Assembly (NCBI GenBank): GCA_032717465.1
Contig: CM064691.1
Span: 116,001-180,000, forward strand
Direction of reading: 5' to 3'
Length of the DNA stretch: 64,000 bases
Origin: Coenobita brevimanus
Taxonomy: Eukaryota > Arthropoda > Malacostraca > Decapoda > Coenobitidae
Shown here: positions 51,851 to 62,999 of the stretch, in pieces
How the letters are laid out: each line of letters begins with the position of its first letter
Numbering within the stretch: position 1 is the stretch's first letter
Translations under genes and position numbers: made by a program
The notes under the pieces: model-generated
What the model saw: only the letters and a program-made list of their open reading frames with translations
Databases searched by the model: none
Told to the model about the DNA's origin: nothing

Positions 51851-52935
51851 CAACCAGAATACAGCCTGTAGTCTGGAAGGGGAAATAATTGTGGTGGCCT
51901 ACACTAGCCTAGTCTTGTGCATTTAGTCCTGAAGGAAGGAGAGGTTATGGCATATATTACTTCAGCTTCAGATACAATACTGGGTTTTGGAAGTCTTGCT
52001 CTCTGTTTATGCCCTAAGTCTGCCATGGGGTCAGCTGGAACACTGAACCTAAGCTCAGGCATCGTGAGGCTATTGGTTTTAATCTAGCTTTGTCCTGATT
52101 TTTTATCCCCATACTGCTAATATCAGACTATCCTATGGCTGTACATCCTCTTCACAGCAACTGATGACAAGGCTAGTCTAGTAAATACTGCTACAGCTCA
52201 GCATTAAAGATGGATACTGTAATTGTGCACAACATTACAGAAAAGAATCTAGTACAATAACCAGGACACTGCAGCTTTATACAGTCCTCAAACCATGGCT
52301 GGTGAAGCAGCCTCTCACTGTCACACACTGGCAATGTTCTGGTACTCTCAGGTATCACTAAAACATGTACAATTCAAGTAAAAACACCAAGATCTTCCCT
52401 CACATTGCATGTATAAAACTGAGTCCTTATACTGTACAGGAGTCAGGAGTGTTCCCTCACACTGCATATATAAAACAGAGTCCTTATACTGTACAGGAGT
52501 CAGGAGTCAAGGAACAGAAGTCCAGGGAAATAATTCAATGTAATTTTGACTGCACTTAGGCCACTGGTACTTTTAGCACCAATGCAACTTGAAAGCAGCC
52601 TCTTAATTCATGGGTGTCTGGCTGACTTTTGTTCATGAGAAGGAGCTGCAGTTTACAATTTTGCTGCTTTGATAATTTAAGTCCATTTATGCCTCTAACA
52701 GACATTTATTTTATTTTTTACATGAAATTAATCTTGTAGTCTGCTTAATAAAGAGTTACAGTGTACAATTTTGCTGCTTAATTTTAGTCCTATTTAATTT
52801 ATGCCTCTAACAGACATTTAACATTTTTTTAAACAAGAAATTAATATCCTGGTTTCATTTTCCAGCAAGTTTAGGCAGCAAGTGGCAGGACCTAAGTGTG
52901 CCAAGATTTAAGAGAAAACCCTAAAGTGTCCTCAC

Positions 52936-53027
52936 CTTTTTAGCAGCGGGACGACCACCTGCCTGGAACCAAGACACCGGCCATGGTAGTGGTGGTGGTC
53001 TTGGCTGGTAGTTGTGGTCTGGAGAAG
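52936..53027 (-). CDS. Candidate internal exon, minus strand, 92 bp
   Basis: On the minus strand an acceptor (TACTGTATTTCAG) precedes and a donor (AAAAAG|GTGAGGAC) follows a GC-rich 92-bp stretch in AT-rich surroundings. Two of three frames are open: SPDHNYQPRPPPLPWPVSW...QAGGRPAAKK, or LLQTTTTSQDHHHYHGRCLG... . The latter joins in phase with the candidate exon at 60334-60514. Product not recognised. Confidence 0.4.
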
Positions 53028-53179
53028 CTGAAATACAGTAAATCACTTAGCCATCTATTTTAATGCTATCAAATACAAAATACAGCTTCCACATCATTCC
53101 TAACCTTATTCTAAATGTTAAATGCTAAGCAAATTTCAACTCATTTATTTCTAAATTATAAGTGTTTGAATATTGCTTG

Positions 53180-53350
53180 AATGTAGTGCTGCCTACTTCT
53201 TCCTTTATCACTGTCTTCTTACTTCTCCCCCCATCCTTCCTGGCACATCACTTTCCACTTCAGGTGCCTCTACACTGAGTGTAGAAGTCAGTTTCCTGTA
53301 ACCCATGAAACCATTAACAACGCTGGGTGGTAACCATATAACCAAATTAC
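53180..53350 (+). repeat. Dispersed element S2, diverged
   Basis: 'GTAGTGCTGCCTACTTCTTC', CT-rich stretch, 'GGTGCCTCTACACTGAGTG' and 'GCTGGGTGGTAACCATATAA' match S2. Confidence 0.6.
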
Positions 53351-53627
53351 AAAGTTGTGTGTGGCCTGGTATGGTTGTCCTGTTAACTGGGTGGAGACCC
53401 ATGTGTCATGCCTCCAATAACCACACCACACTTCCCTGTGCCTGTCATGAAGCACTGTACACCACAAAGCAACATCACTGCAGGTGACAGCCATGCAAGA
53501 CTGGTTAACTTGCCTGCAGCTGCTGGTTTGCTTGGCCACACTGGTTAATAACGTTGTTCTATATCCCTAACAAACTGCTGCTGAATGGAAACTTGATCTA
53601 CCTATAAAGTAAATCTGCCAACAGACA

Positions 53628-54512
53628 GTTTACTGGGCAGTATTGTGACCATATTCCTTGTATTGTAGCTGACATGTGGGCATGTTAACACACAGTTTAC
53701 TGGGCAGTATTGTGTAACCATATTCCTTGTACTGTAGCTGACATGTGGGCATGTTAACACACAGTTTACTGGGCAGTATTGTGACCATATTCCTTGTATT
53801 GTAGCTGACATGTGGGCATGTTAACACACAGTTTACTGGGCAGTATTGTGACCATATTCCTTGTATTGTAGCTGACATGTGGGCATGTTAACACACAGTT
53901 TACTGGGCAGTATTGTGTAACCATATTCCTTGTACTGTAGCTGACATGTGGGCATGTTAAGACACAGTTTACTGGGCAGTATTGTAACCATATTCCTTGT
54001 ATTGTAGCTGACATGTGGGCATGTTAACACACAGTTTACTGGGCAGTATTGTAACCATATTCCTTGTATTGTAGCTGACATGTGGGCATGTTAACACACA
54101 GTTTACTGGGCAGTATTCTGTAACCATATTCCTTGTACTGTAGCTGACATGTGGGCATGTTAACAGACAGTTTACTGGGCAGTATTGTGTAACCATATTC
54201 CTTGTACTGTAGCTGACATGTGGGCATGTTAACACACAGTTTACTGGGCAGTATTCTGTAACCATATTCCTTGTACTGTAGCTGACATGTGGGCATGTTA
54301 ACACACAGTTTACTGGGCAGTATTCTGTAACCATATTCCTTGTACTGTAGCTGACATGTGGGCATGTTAACACACAATTTACTGGGCAGTATTCTGTAAC
54401 CATATTCCTTGTACTGTAGCTGACATGTGGGCATGTTAACAGACAGTTTACTGGGCAGTATTCTGTAACCATATTCCTTGTACCGGTACTGTAGCTGACA
54501 TGTGGGCATGTT
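53628..54512. repeat. 67-69-bp minisatellite, 13 units
   Basis: The unit is 'ACAGTTTACTGGGCAGTATT', 'GTGTAACCATATTCCTTGTA' and 'CTGTAGCTGACATGTGGGCA' plus 'TGTTAAC'. Two length classes (with or without the extra TA in GTGTAACC) alternate. The last unit (54480) has an insertion 'CCGGTA'. The Cys-rich minus-strand frames across it follow from the repeat and are not supported as a gene. Confidence 0.85.
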
Positions 54513-54539
54513 AAGAGGATGGGGGATGACAATTTAGGG

Positions 54540-54890
54540 AAGGCGGTGGCTCAATCGGTAGAGAGTTGGCCTGCAGTCTTAACGGACCCGGGTTCAAATC
54601 CCGCTGGTGCAGGGAACAGTTTAAGGATTTGAATTTCATAAAATCAGACTTTACCGTTCTACCAGAAGACCCGCCGACATGTCGTAAAAATACCCCCGCT
54701 AATACCAATACACCAGTCCTGTATGAGACAGCCCTAGTATGTATTCAGTATGGAAGGTGGGTGTTAGCGCCGAAGTGGTGACATGTAGAGGTGTGCGGTA
54801 CGCAGGAGGACTACTGGGCCTTGAAAGCAGGCTGTGAAGCCTATGCCCGGAGTCGGTCATAAAAAAAAATAAAAATAAAAAAAAAATTAA
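54540..54890 (+). repeat. tRNA-derived SINE (different family) with A-rich end
   Basis: The head has GGTGGCTCAATCGGTAGAG (box A) and GGGTTCAAATCCC (box B, a near-perfect T-loop). Acceptor and anticodon stems do not pair, so it is not a working tRNA gene. A body of about 270 bp leads to an A-rich stretch at 54859-54890. Confidence 0.65.
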
Positions 54891-54959
54891 TAAAACCTGG
54901 CTGCACAAAATGAAGTGTGAACATCAGGGGAGGGTTGTGAAAGGCAGACCGCAAAAAAA

Positions 54960-55095
54960 CCTAGAACAAAGTCAGTGTGTGACCTCAGGAATAAGACTGA
55001 ATGAGGAGGCTGCCAGACTGGGCAGCATGGACAGCCACCATTAGGTGACCAAAGCCAAAGAATGCCAGAATGTTGGAGCCTTTATAAATGATACG
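54960..55095 (-). repeat. Dispersed repeat D, inverted
   Basis: 'GTGTGACCTCAGGAATAAG', 'GAGGAGGCTGCCAGACTGGG', 'CACCATTAGGTGACCAAAGC' and 'GAGCCTTTATAAATGATACG' match the complement of 35295-35435. Confidence 0.55.
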
Positions 55096-55132
55096 AACGA
55101 TACACCAGTATGGATGGTCAAGGAGTTATTGT

Positions 55133-55296
55133 GGGGGAAAGGGATTATTCCCCTGAGCTACACCTAGATATATCATATAGCCCTGCTGGGGTGACAGTGT
55201 TACCCCTCCCAGTAAGGCAGCTACCCAGGCAGGGCACGCACTCTCAACCTCACAGTCTGAAATCAAACACTACCACTGAGGCACCTGCTCTGTAGT
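55133..55296 (-). repeat. tRNA-derived SINE S3, inverted
   Basis: On the minus strand: GTGCCTCAGTGGTAGTGTTT (box A), TGAGGTTGAGAGTG (decayed box B), 'GGTAGCTGCCTTACTGGGAG', 'GGGGTAACACTGTCACC', 'CAGGGCTATATGAT'. This is the second copy of the 4180-4362 element; it lacks the (TAGA)n tail. Confidence 0.6.
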
Positions 55297-55559
55297 GGGG
55301 GAAACCTTACTCCCTTACTCTCACATTCACAGGTAAGTACTGATAGGTAAGCATATATAAACGATGCTGTGTTTGCTATTATGCATTACCTAACCTGACA
55401 ATGGCTTAGGTATTCCATAGACAGGAGGTAAAACACATGCCAACACTATACAGCCAGGCAGAGCTAAACGACCATCCACTACACCAGACACCGATACAAC
55501 ACTGGCCAGAACTGGACCTAAATTCAGTGCTGCCAGCCACGTGTGTCAAGCTAAGCCTG

Positions 55560-58500
55560 TTTTGCCCCAAGCTCTATACTCTGCTATACAAGTGTCACCA
55601 TGGATTTTTATACCGTATCTATAGCCCTACACCTTAATTCCGCAAAGAGTGGCCACAGACAAAACGCCTCCACGTCACTATTTTGCCCCAAGCTCTATAC
55701 TCTGCTATACAAGTGTCACCATGGATTTTTATACCGTATCTATAGCCCTACACCTTAATTCCGCAAAGAGTGGCCACAGACAAAACGCCTCCACGTCACT
55801 ATTTTGCCCCAAGCTCTATACTCTGCTATACAAGTGTCACCATGGATTTTTATACCGTATCTATAGCCCTACACCTTAATTCCGCAAAGAGTGGCCACAG
55901 ACAAAACGCCTCCACGTCACTATTTTGCCCCAAGCTCTATACTCTGCTATACAAGTGTCACCATGGATTTTTATACCGTATCTATAGCCCTACACCTTAA
56001 TTCCGCAAAGAGTGGCCACAGACAAAACGCCTCCACGTCACTATTTTGCCCCAAGCTCTATACTCTGCTATACAAGTGTCACCACGGATTTTTATACCGT
56101 ATCTATAGCCCTACACCTTAATTCCGCAAAGAGTGGCCACAGACAAAACGCCTCCACGTCACTATTTTGCCCCAAGCTATATACTCTGCTATACAAGTGT
56201 CACCACGGATTTTTATACCGTATCTATAGCCCTACACCTTAATTCCGCAAAGAGTGGCCACAGACAAAACGCCTCCACGTCACTATTTTGCCCCAAGCTA
56301 TATACTCTGCTATACAAGTGTCACCACGGATTTTTATACCGTATCTATAGCCCTACACCTTAATTCCGCAAAGAGTGGCCACAGACAAAACGCCTCCACG
56401 TCACTATTTTGCCCCAAGCTATATACTCTGGTATACAAGTGTCACCATGGATTTTTATACCGTATCTATAGCCCTACACCTTAATTCCGCAAAGGGTGGC
56501 CACAGACAAAACGCCTCCACGTCACTATTTTGCCCCAAGCTATATACTCTGCTATACAAGTGTCACCACGGATTTTTATTCCGTATCTATAGCTCTACAC
56601 CTTAATTTCGCAAAGGGTGGCCACAGACAAAACGCCTCCACGTCACTATTTGGCCCAAGCTATATACTCTGCTATACAAGTGTCACCATGGATTTTTATA
56701 CCGTATCTATAGCCCTACACCTTAATTCCGCAAAGGGTGGCCACAGACAAAACGCCTCCACGTCCTTATTTTGCCCCAAGCTATATACTCTGCTATACAA
56801 GTGTCACCATGGATTTTTATACCGTATCTATAGCCCTACACCTTAATTCCGCAAAGGGTGGCCACAGACAAAACGCCTCCACGTCACTATTTTGTCCCAA
56901 CCTATATACTCTGCTATACAAGTTTCACCACGGATTTTTAGACCGTATCTATAGCCCTACACCTTAATTCCGCAAAGGGTGGCCACAGACAAAACGCCTC
57001 CACGTCACTATTTTGCCCCAAGCTATATACTCTGCTATACAAGTGTCACCACGGATTTTTATACCGTATCTATAGCCCTACACCTTAATTCCGCAAAGGG
57101 TGGCCACAGACAAAACGCCTCCACGTCACTATTTTGCCCCAAGCTATATACTCCGCTATACAAGTGTCACCATGGATTTTTATACCGTATCTATAGCCCT
57201 ACACCTTAATTCCGCAAAGGGTGGCCACAGACAAAACGCCTCCACGTCACTATTTTGCCCCAAGCTATATACTCTGCTATACAAGTGTCACCATGGATTT
57301 TTATACCGTACCTATAGCCCTACACCTTAATTCCGCAAAGGGTGGCCACAGACAAAACGCCTCCACGTCACTATTTTGCCCCAAGCTATATACTCTCCTA
57401 TACAAGTGTCACCATGGATTTTTATACCGTATCTATAGCCCTACACCTTAATTCCGCAAAGGGTGGCCACAGACAAAACGCCTCCACGTCACTATTTGGC
57501 CCCAAGCTATATACTCTGCTATACAAGTGTCACCACGGATTTTTATACCGTATCTATAGCTCTACACCTTAATTCCGCAAAGGGTGGCCACAGACAAAAC
57601 GCCTCCACGTCACTATTTTGCCCCAAGCTATATACTCTGCTATACAAGTGTCCATGGATTTTTATACCGTATCTATAGCCCTACACCTTAATTCCGCAAA
57701 GGGTGGCCACAGACAAAACGCCTCCACGTCACTATTTTGCCCCAAGCTATATACTCTGCTATACAAGTGTCACCACGGATTTTTATACCGTATCTATAGC
57801 CCTACACCTTAATTCCGCAAAGGGTGGCCACAGACAAAACGCCTCCACGTCACTATTTTGACCCCAAGCTACATACTCTGCTATACAAGTGTCACCACGG
57901 ATTTTTATACCGTATCTATAGCCCTACACCTTAATTCCGCAAAGGGTGGCCACAGACAAAACGCCTCCACGTCACTATTTTGCCCCAAGCTATATACTCT
58001 GCTATACAAGTGTCACCACGGATTTTTATACCGTATCTATAGCCCTACACCTTAATTCCGCAAAGGGTGGCCACAGACAAAACGCCTCCACGTCACTATT
58101 TTGCCCCAAGCTATATACTCTGCTATACAAGTGTCACCACGGATTTTTATACCGTATCTATAGCCCTACACCTTAATTCCGCAAAAGGTGGCCACAGACA
58201 AAACGCCTCCACGTCACTATTTTGCCCCAAGCTATATACTCTGCTATACAAGTGTCACCACGGATTTTTATACCGTATCTATAGCCCTACACCTTAATTC
58301 CGCAAAGGGTGGCCACACACAAAACGCCTCCACGTCACTATTTTGCCCCAAGCTATATACTCTGCTATACAAGTGTCACCATGGATTTTTATACCGTATC
58401 TATAGCCCTATACCTTAATTCCGCAAAGGGTGGCCACAGACAAAACGCCTCCACGTCACTATTTTGCCCCAAGCTATATACTCTGCTATACTAGTGTCAC

Positions 58501-58870
58501 CATGGATTTTTATACCGTATCTATAGTCCTACACCTTAATTCCGCAAAGGGTGGCCACATACAAAACGCCTCCACGTCACTATTTTGCCCCAAGCTATAT
58601 ACTCTGCTATACAAGTGTCACCATGGATTTTTATACCTATCTATAGCCCTACACCTTAATTCCGCAAAGGGTGGCCACAGACAAAACGCCTCCACGTCAC
58701 TATTTTGCCCCAAGCTATATACTCTGCTATACAAGTGTCACCATGGATTTTTATACCGTATCTATAGCCCTACACCTTAATCCCGCAAAGGGTGGCCACA
58801 GACAAAACGCCTCCAAGTCGCTATTTTGCCCCAAGCTATATACTCTGCTATACAAGTGTCACCATAGTTT
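55560..58870. repeat. 121-bp satellite, about 27 units, partly derived from the R-type LINE end
   Basis: The unit is 121 bp almost without exception. About 55 bp ('GCCCCAAGCTCTATACTCTG', 'CTATACAAGTGTCACCATGG', 'ATTTTTATACCGT') are unrelated to other sequence here. About 66 bp ('ATCTATAGCCCTACACCTTA', 'ATTCCGCAAAGAGTGGCCAC', 'AGACAAAACGCCTCCACGTC') match the end of the R-type LINE. Variants are zoned: GCTCTATAC in units 1-5 then GCTATATAC; CAAAGAGTGG in units 1-7 then CAAAGGGTGG. One unit (57618) lacks 3 bp and one (58630) lacks GTA. Overlapping ~76-codon frames are satellite artefacts. Confidence 0.9.
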
Positions 58871-58913
58871 TTTTATAAAGAGTATCCACCATCCATCCAG
58901 TCCTCCATTAATT

Positions 58914-59100
58914 ATACCCTATCTATAGCCTGACGCCCTAATCCCACAAAGGGTGGCCGCAGAGAAAACGCCTCCAAGTCGCTCTGTCACCCACCATTTG
59001 ACTGCCCTCCCCCCTCCCTCACATACCTCTCAACTCCCTCCCTCCACTTCATCCTTGGTCTCCCCCTCCCTCCACCTACATACACTCTCTTAGTCTTCCA
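58914..59100 (-). pseudogene. R-type LINE 3' end beside the satellite
   Basis: 'CTATCTATAGCCTGACGCCC', 'TAATCCCACAAAGGGTGGCC' and onward through 'CACCCACCATTTGACTGCC': the LINE homology extends beyond what the satellite unit contains. This is a plausible founder of the 121-bp repeat. Confidence 0.75.
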
Positions 59101-59112
59101 GTAACACCTCAA

Positions 59113-59225
59113 TTCCATAACCTCACCTGTACAGCAATTACAATCACATTACTTAACCTCACCTGTACAGCAATTACAATCACATTACATAACCTCACCT
59201 GTACAGCAATTACAATCACATTACA
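59113..59225. repeat. Three-unit ~36-bp tandem repeat
   Basis: 'AACCTCACCTGTACAGCAAT' plus 'TACAATCACATTACTT' three times. Confidence 0.75.
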
Positions 59226-59379
59226 AAATCCCTAAACATGTACTGATTTCTACCTGATATTGTCTATGCCTCTATAATACTGTAATTTCCCTATTCAAAG
59301 TTGTAAACTAATGTGAACATGTACTCTCAATTAAGGAAGCTCCCCAACATCTTTCCCTTAGCGATTTATTTTTTATGGC

Positions 59380-59760
59380 TGGTTAATATCCTTCTAGAAG
59401 TTATTTATGCAGAGTATGGCAATATTGGACGGATTTATATACAGTACAGTAGTTAACAGGACGGTAAAAAGTTACTTATGAAAAGGTGTTAGGGAGTTCT
59501 GGTTAATATCTTCCTGGAAGTTATTTATGCAGAGTATGACAATATTGGAAGGATTTTTATTAGTGCTAGGGAGCTGATTAATAGTTTGCAAACTATTTAT
59601 GCAGAGTATGGCAAAAATGGCAGGATTTATATGGCAAGGATAAACCAAACTACTTAGGGAAAGGTGTTAGGGAAGTGATTACTAGTTCTGCAAAATATTT
59701 ATGCGGTGTATGGCAATAATGGCAGGACTTACATGGCAAGGACAGTAAGAATAAACTTAG
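59380..59760 (+). repeat. Imperfect ~100-bp tandem repeat (repeat E)
   Basis: 'AGTTATTTATGCAGAGTATG', 'GCAATATTGGACGGATTTAT' and 'AAAGGTGTTAGGGAG' recur about four times with indels. One further unit is at 51690-51850. Confidence 0.6.
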
Positions 59761-59879
59761 AAAAAGTTAGGGAGCTTACTCGCCAATCTGAACCATGCTA
59801 CTATAAAGATTATTTCACATGGCCATGTCTGGTACTGGACGATTAAAACTAACCCATCTAGTTTGTCTCCTAAGCTGAT

Positions 59880-60090
59880 TAAAATATCTAATTCCGTCAG
59901 GGGTGGCCACAAACAAATCGCCTCCATGTTGCTGTCCCCCACCATTTCACTGCCCTCCTCCCAGCTCACACCTCCCTCCCATATACCCCTCCAATCCATC
60001 CCTCCAACGCATCCTCGGCCTCCCCCCTCCACCTCACTCATACTCTCTTGCTGTGTATCCTCTCCACACAGCCAAATAAAATACATTAAA
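59880..60090 (-). pseudogene. R-type LINE 3' end, diverged
   Basis: 'TCAGGGGTGGCCACAAACAA', 'ATCGCCTCCATGTTGCTG' and the following minus-strand C-terminal region, with indels. 60091-60333 has no recognised feature. Confidence 0.65.
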
Positions 60091-60333
60091 GGTTAGCTAC
60101 AGCACAGCATCTGAAAAACCTGTTAGCTTTTCCACTGAACCCTTTTCTATTTCAGAGAACCCAGTTGACTACAGGCTGGCTTCCCTGAACTATCCATTCA
60201 GGCAATAGGGAGTACAACTAACTATTCCATCACTTACTACAAATTTAATATACAAATGAGTTTCCTTGGTTACTAGTCAAAATCGTCTCCAACAGCCCCG
60301 AGCCGAAAGGGTAAGAAAAAAAAAATACTTAAC

Positions 60334-60514
60334 TGAAAAGCCTTCGTCCGTTGAATCCAAACACCCGTCTTGATCTTGATTTCCAAGCCCGTCATCTTGG
60401 TCGCTTGAATTCCAACCCCCGTCTTCTTGATCGCTTGAATTCCAACCCCCGTCTTGGTGGCTTGAATTCACCATCTTGGTCACGAATTCAAACTTCGTCG
60501 GTTGAAATTAAACA
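60334..60514 (-). CDS. Candidate first coding exon of a minus-strand gene
   Basis: On the minus strand an acceptor (ATTTTTTCAG) opens a 181-bp stretch. ATG at 60474 sits in a good context (ACCAAGATGG) and begins 47 codons: MVNSSHQDGGWNSSDQEDGG, WNSSDQDDGLGNQDQDGC, LDSTDEGFS. The sequence is acidic, with three ~11-residue WNSSDQ(E/D)DGG repeats. It ends at GTTAAGT, a plausible donor in phase 0. Upstream, 61114 carries a GTAAGT donor suitable for a 5' UTR exon; downstream, 52936-53027 is an in-phase candidate. I do not recognise the protein. Without the splice the frame runs on 21 codons to a stop at 60277. Confidence 0.45.
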
Positions 60515-61113
60515 CTGAAAAAATAACGAGTTATCTCAATCATTTGTAGGCTATCCCTCGAAATTCCAAATACATGCAAACCTAAAATTCCGTTCAGTTT
60601 TATGCCGTCTACTACCACACTATACATTTTGGAAAGCTATTTGGAAAGCTATTAACTCCAAATTATGCCCTGAATATTAAAATTTGGGGAAAAACATCAA
60701 TTAAATGAAAACACGCATCATTTCAGGAACTACCCATCTACGCTTCACGAACTTTTCTTGCTGCTGGTACCGTCGCCATCTTCAAAGCCCATCTCTATAA
60801 ACATTAACACCATATGGGCTGCTAGTCACGATAAAGTGCAATGGAAAGTATGAAGGACCATGCTACGATCTTATTCTGACACTGAGGTACGGAGAATAAA
60901 AGATACAGGAGAAAAAATGAAAGTGACGCATATGGGACGGACGACTTAAAAAACAAAAGCCGCTCTCGGTTAAATATTCCACAAAATCAAGTTTACCGGA
61001 CTTCCATTAACATCAAGCTAAGTCAAAAGTTTTAAAAGTTCCATCGTATGAAAGTAAACTAGATTAGACATTATGAAAGGAATTTGTTGGACGAAAAAGG
61101 AAATTATACTTAC

Positions 61114-61195
61114 CCAAAGAGGCTGAAGTCCCCCTTCCAGCTCGGCCCAACTCAGAATGAGCCGGCGACCAAGGGAAACGTACCTCCCTCCACCC
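61114..61195 (-). other. Candidate 5' untranslated exon of the minus-strand gene
   Basis: A GC-rich stretch ('TTCCCTTGGTCGCCGGCTCA' ... 'GACTTCAGCCTCTTTGG') ends in a consensus donor GTAAGTATAA on the minus strand and has no ATG. Purine-rich sequence lies 5' of it, with no TATA box. The right boundary is arbitrary. Confidence 0.35.
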
Positions 61196-61539
61196 CCTCC
61201 TTCCCTCCCCAACCCCCTTCTCTCCATTCCTCCAGTCCACCCCCCTCCACTTCGGCCCTTCCACTCCATGATGTAGTTTCCGTATTTTTTTTGTGTGTGT
61301 ATATATATTAATTCATATGGATGTGTGTACGGTATGTGTTCATGTATGTGTATGTATGTATGTATGTGTAATTTCCATTTCTCATGATTAGCGTCAAGAT
61401 AATGGCTACTTGTACCGTCTTTCTTTTGGGATATAAGAATACATACATATTTATGAATATTAGGTGAGTGTATATGTATGTTAAGGATTATTTCAATTTG
61501 GATCTCAGTCCAATTGAAGACAGTAGTTTCCTCCAACCC

Positions 61540-61870
61540 CCTCCTTCTCTCCGCCCCCCCACTTTCTTCCCTCCTCCTCCCTCTCTCCGTCCCCCACTTA
61601 CTCCTCCTCCTCCTCCGTCTCTCCGACCCCCACCACCTTTCCTCCATCCCCCTTTCTCCTCCCTACCTCCCCTCCTCTTTCCATCCTCCACCTCTCCTTC
61701 CCCCTCCTCCGTCCCTCACTACCTCCATCCCTCTTTATTCCTCCTCTCCTCCCTCCTTCTCTCCACATAAAGCCCGCACAAATTCCTTTTCCCCCTTCTT
61801 CCCTCCCTCCCTAGGCCTCCACGCCCTTCCTTCCTCCCTCCCAACTTCTCCCCCCTCCATCCCTCCACGG
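61540..61870. repeat. Pyrimidine-rich low-complexity tract (CCTCC)n
   Basis: C/T-rich runs of 'CCTCCCTC' type. All long frames here are Pro/Ser/Leu low-complexity. 61200-61260 has a similar shorter tract; 61310-61480 is AT-rich with (TATG)n. Confidence 0.75.
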
Positions 61871-62061
61871 CCTGCCATATATGGGGTTCTGTAATATTCA
61901 AAAACATACCCTTTTCTTTCTTTTTTCTTTTTTTACCTTAACCTCCCCCATTGCAGGTGACGTACATACAGGTTCATTCTGCCTTCTACTAAACGATTAT
62001 ATTCTGGAAGGATTTATTTAAGGGACCTTGTTGGTGGGACACAAGAGTGAGAGCAGTGGCA

Positions 62062-62592
62062 ATGAGTTGAGAGGAGCCTGTGGAGTTACAACTTACATGG
62101 AGAGACTGACTGACGAATGAGGAAGTAAAGGAGCGTTGTGGTGTGGATGTGGATGTGATAGAAAGCGTTAGGAGAAACACACTGAGGTAGTCTGGGCATG
62201 TGGAGAGGATGGAGTGAGAGACTGACGAGGAGAGTGTATGTGAGTGAGGGAGTTACATGGAGAGACTGACTGACGAATGAGGAAGTAAAGGAGCGTTGTG
62301 GTGTGGATATGGATGTGATAGAAAGCGTTAGGAGAAACACACTGAGGTGGTCTGGGCATGTGGAGAGGATGGAGTGAGAGACTGACGAGGAGAGTGTATG
62401 TGAGTGAGGTGGAGGGCGAGAGGGAGGGGGAGGCCGAGAATGAGATGGAGGGATGGAGTGAAGAGGTATATGAGGGAGAGGGTGTGAAATGGGAGCAGGG
62501 CAGTGAAACGGAGTTGGACAGGGCGACATGGAGGCGATTTGTTTATGGCCACCCCCCACGGGATAAAGGCGTCTGGCAATAGATAGATAGAT
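62062..62592 (+). pseudogene. R-type LINE C-terminal fragment with internal 160-bp duplication
   Basis: It is similar to 39449-39840 and ends 'GGCGTCTGGC' and AATAGATAGATAGATAA. The block 62091-62250 is repeated at 62251-62410 with few differences ('CATGGAGAGACTGACTGACG' ... 'AGAGTGTATGTGAGTGAGG'), so the C-terminal region is present one and a half times. Frames are interrupted. Confidence 0.75.
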
Positions 62593-62999
62593 AATACATG
62601 TAATTATATATGATGCATATAAGATATAAACAACATAGATAAAGTATATAGAAATATAAATAATATGTATATATGAGTATTATATTATCATGCCTGCACC
62701 TATCATTACTATCATCACCACTACCCGAGTCAGCACCACCACAACTATCAACCCTTCTTTACCAGTGTCATCATCACTACGGTACGGCGCGTCACACTGT
62801 ATTGCTCTTAGTCATTATCCTTTACTCAGTACTCTTATCACTGGTCCTTCCTTCCTCCTCCACACCATTTTACACATCTAACTCAACGCTTCACCTTTAA
62901 ACACACACGGCTTTACAATTCCACCAGTCCTATAAGAATGTCACCATCTTCCTCTTCCCCCGGCTACATTCTTACTTTATAGTCTTCGTGGACTTCGAA
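62593..62999. other. Spacer, nothing recognised
   Basis: AT-rich (ATATAA) sequence, then mixed sequence with short ATCACC repeats (62700-62790). No gene is supported. Confidence 0.4.

Noticed and set aside
53628..54512. CRISPR-like array (regularly spaced repeats)
   Set aside because: The whole 67-69-bp unit is repeated, with no unique spacers, and the sequence is eukaryotic.
53602..54532. Cys-rich minus-strand frames (up to 187 codons) such as CPVNCVLTCPHVSY repeats
   Set aside because: They arise from the 67-69-bp minisatellite; length changes of 67 and 69 shift the frame and no start, signal peptide or conserved context is evident.
54540..54612. Possible tRNA gene
   Set aside because: D-arm and T-loop boxes are good, but acceptor and anticodon stems do not pair; a SINE head fits better.
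55319..55335. Consensus donor CACAGGTAAGTACT on the plus strand
   Set aside because: No open exon ends there; likely chance.
55649..58928. Series of overlapping 76-codon plus-strand frames
   Set aside because: 121 is not a multiple of three, so each unit gives the same chance frame in a new phase; this is satellite DNA.
61018..61647. 209-codon minus-strand frame
   Set aside because: It runs through a purine-rich low-complexity tract and a (TATG)n region; no domain is recognisable.
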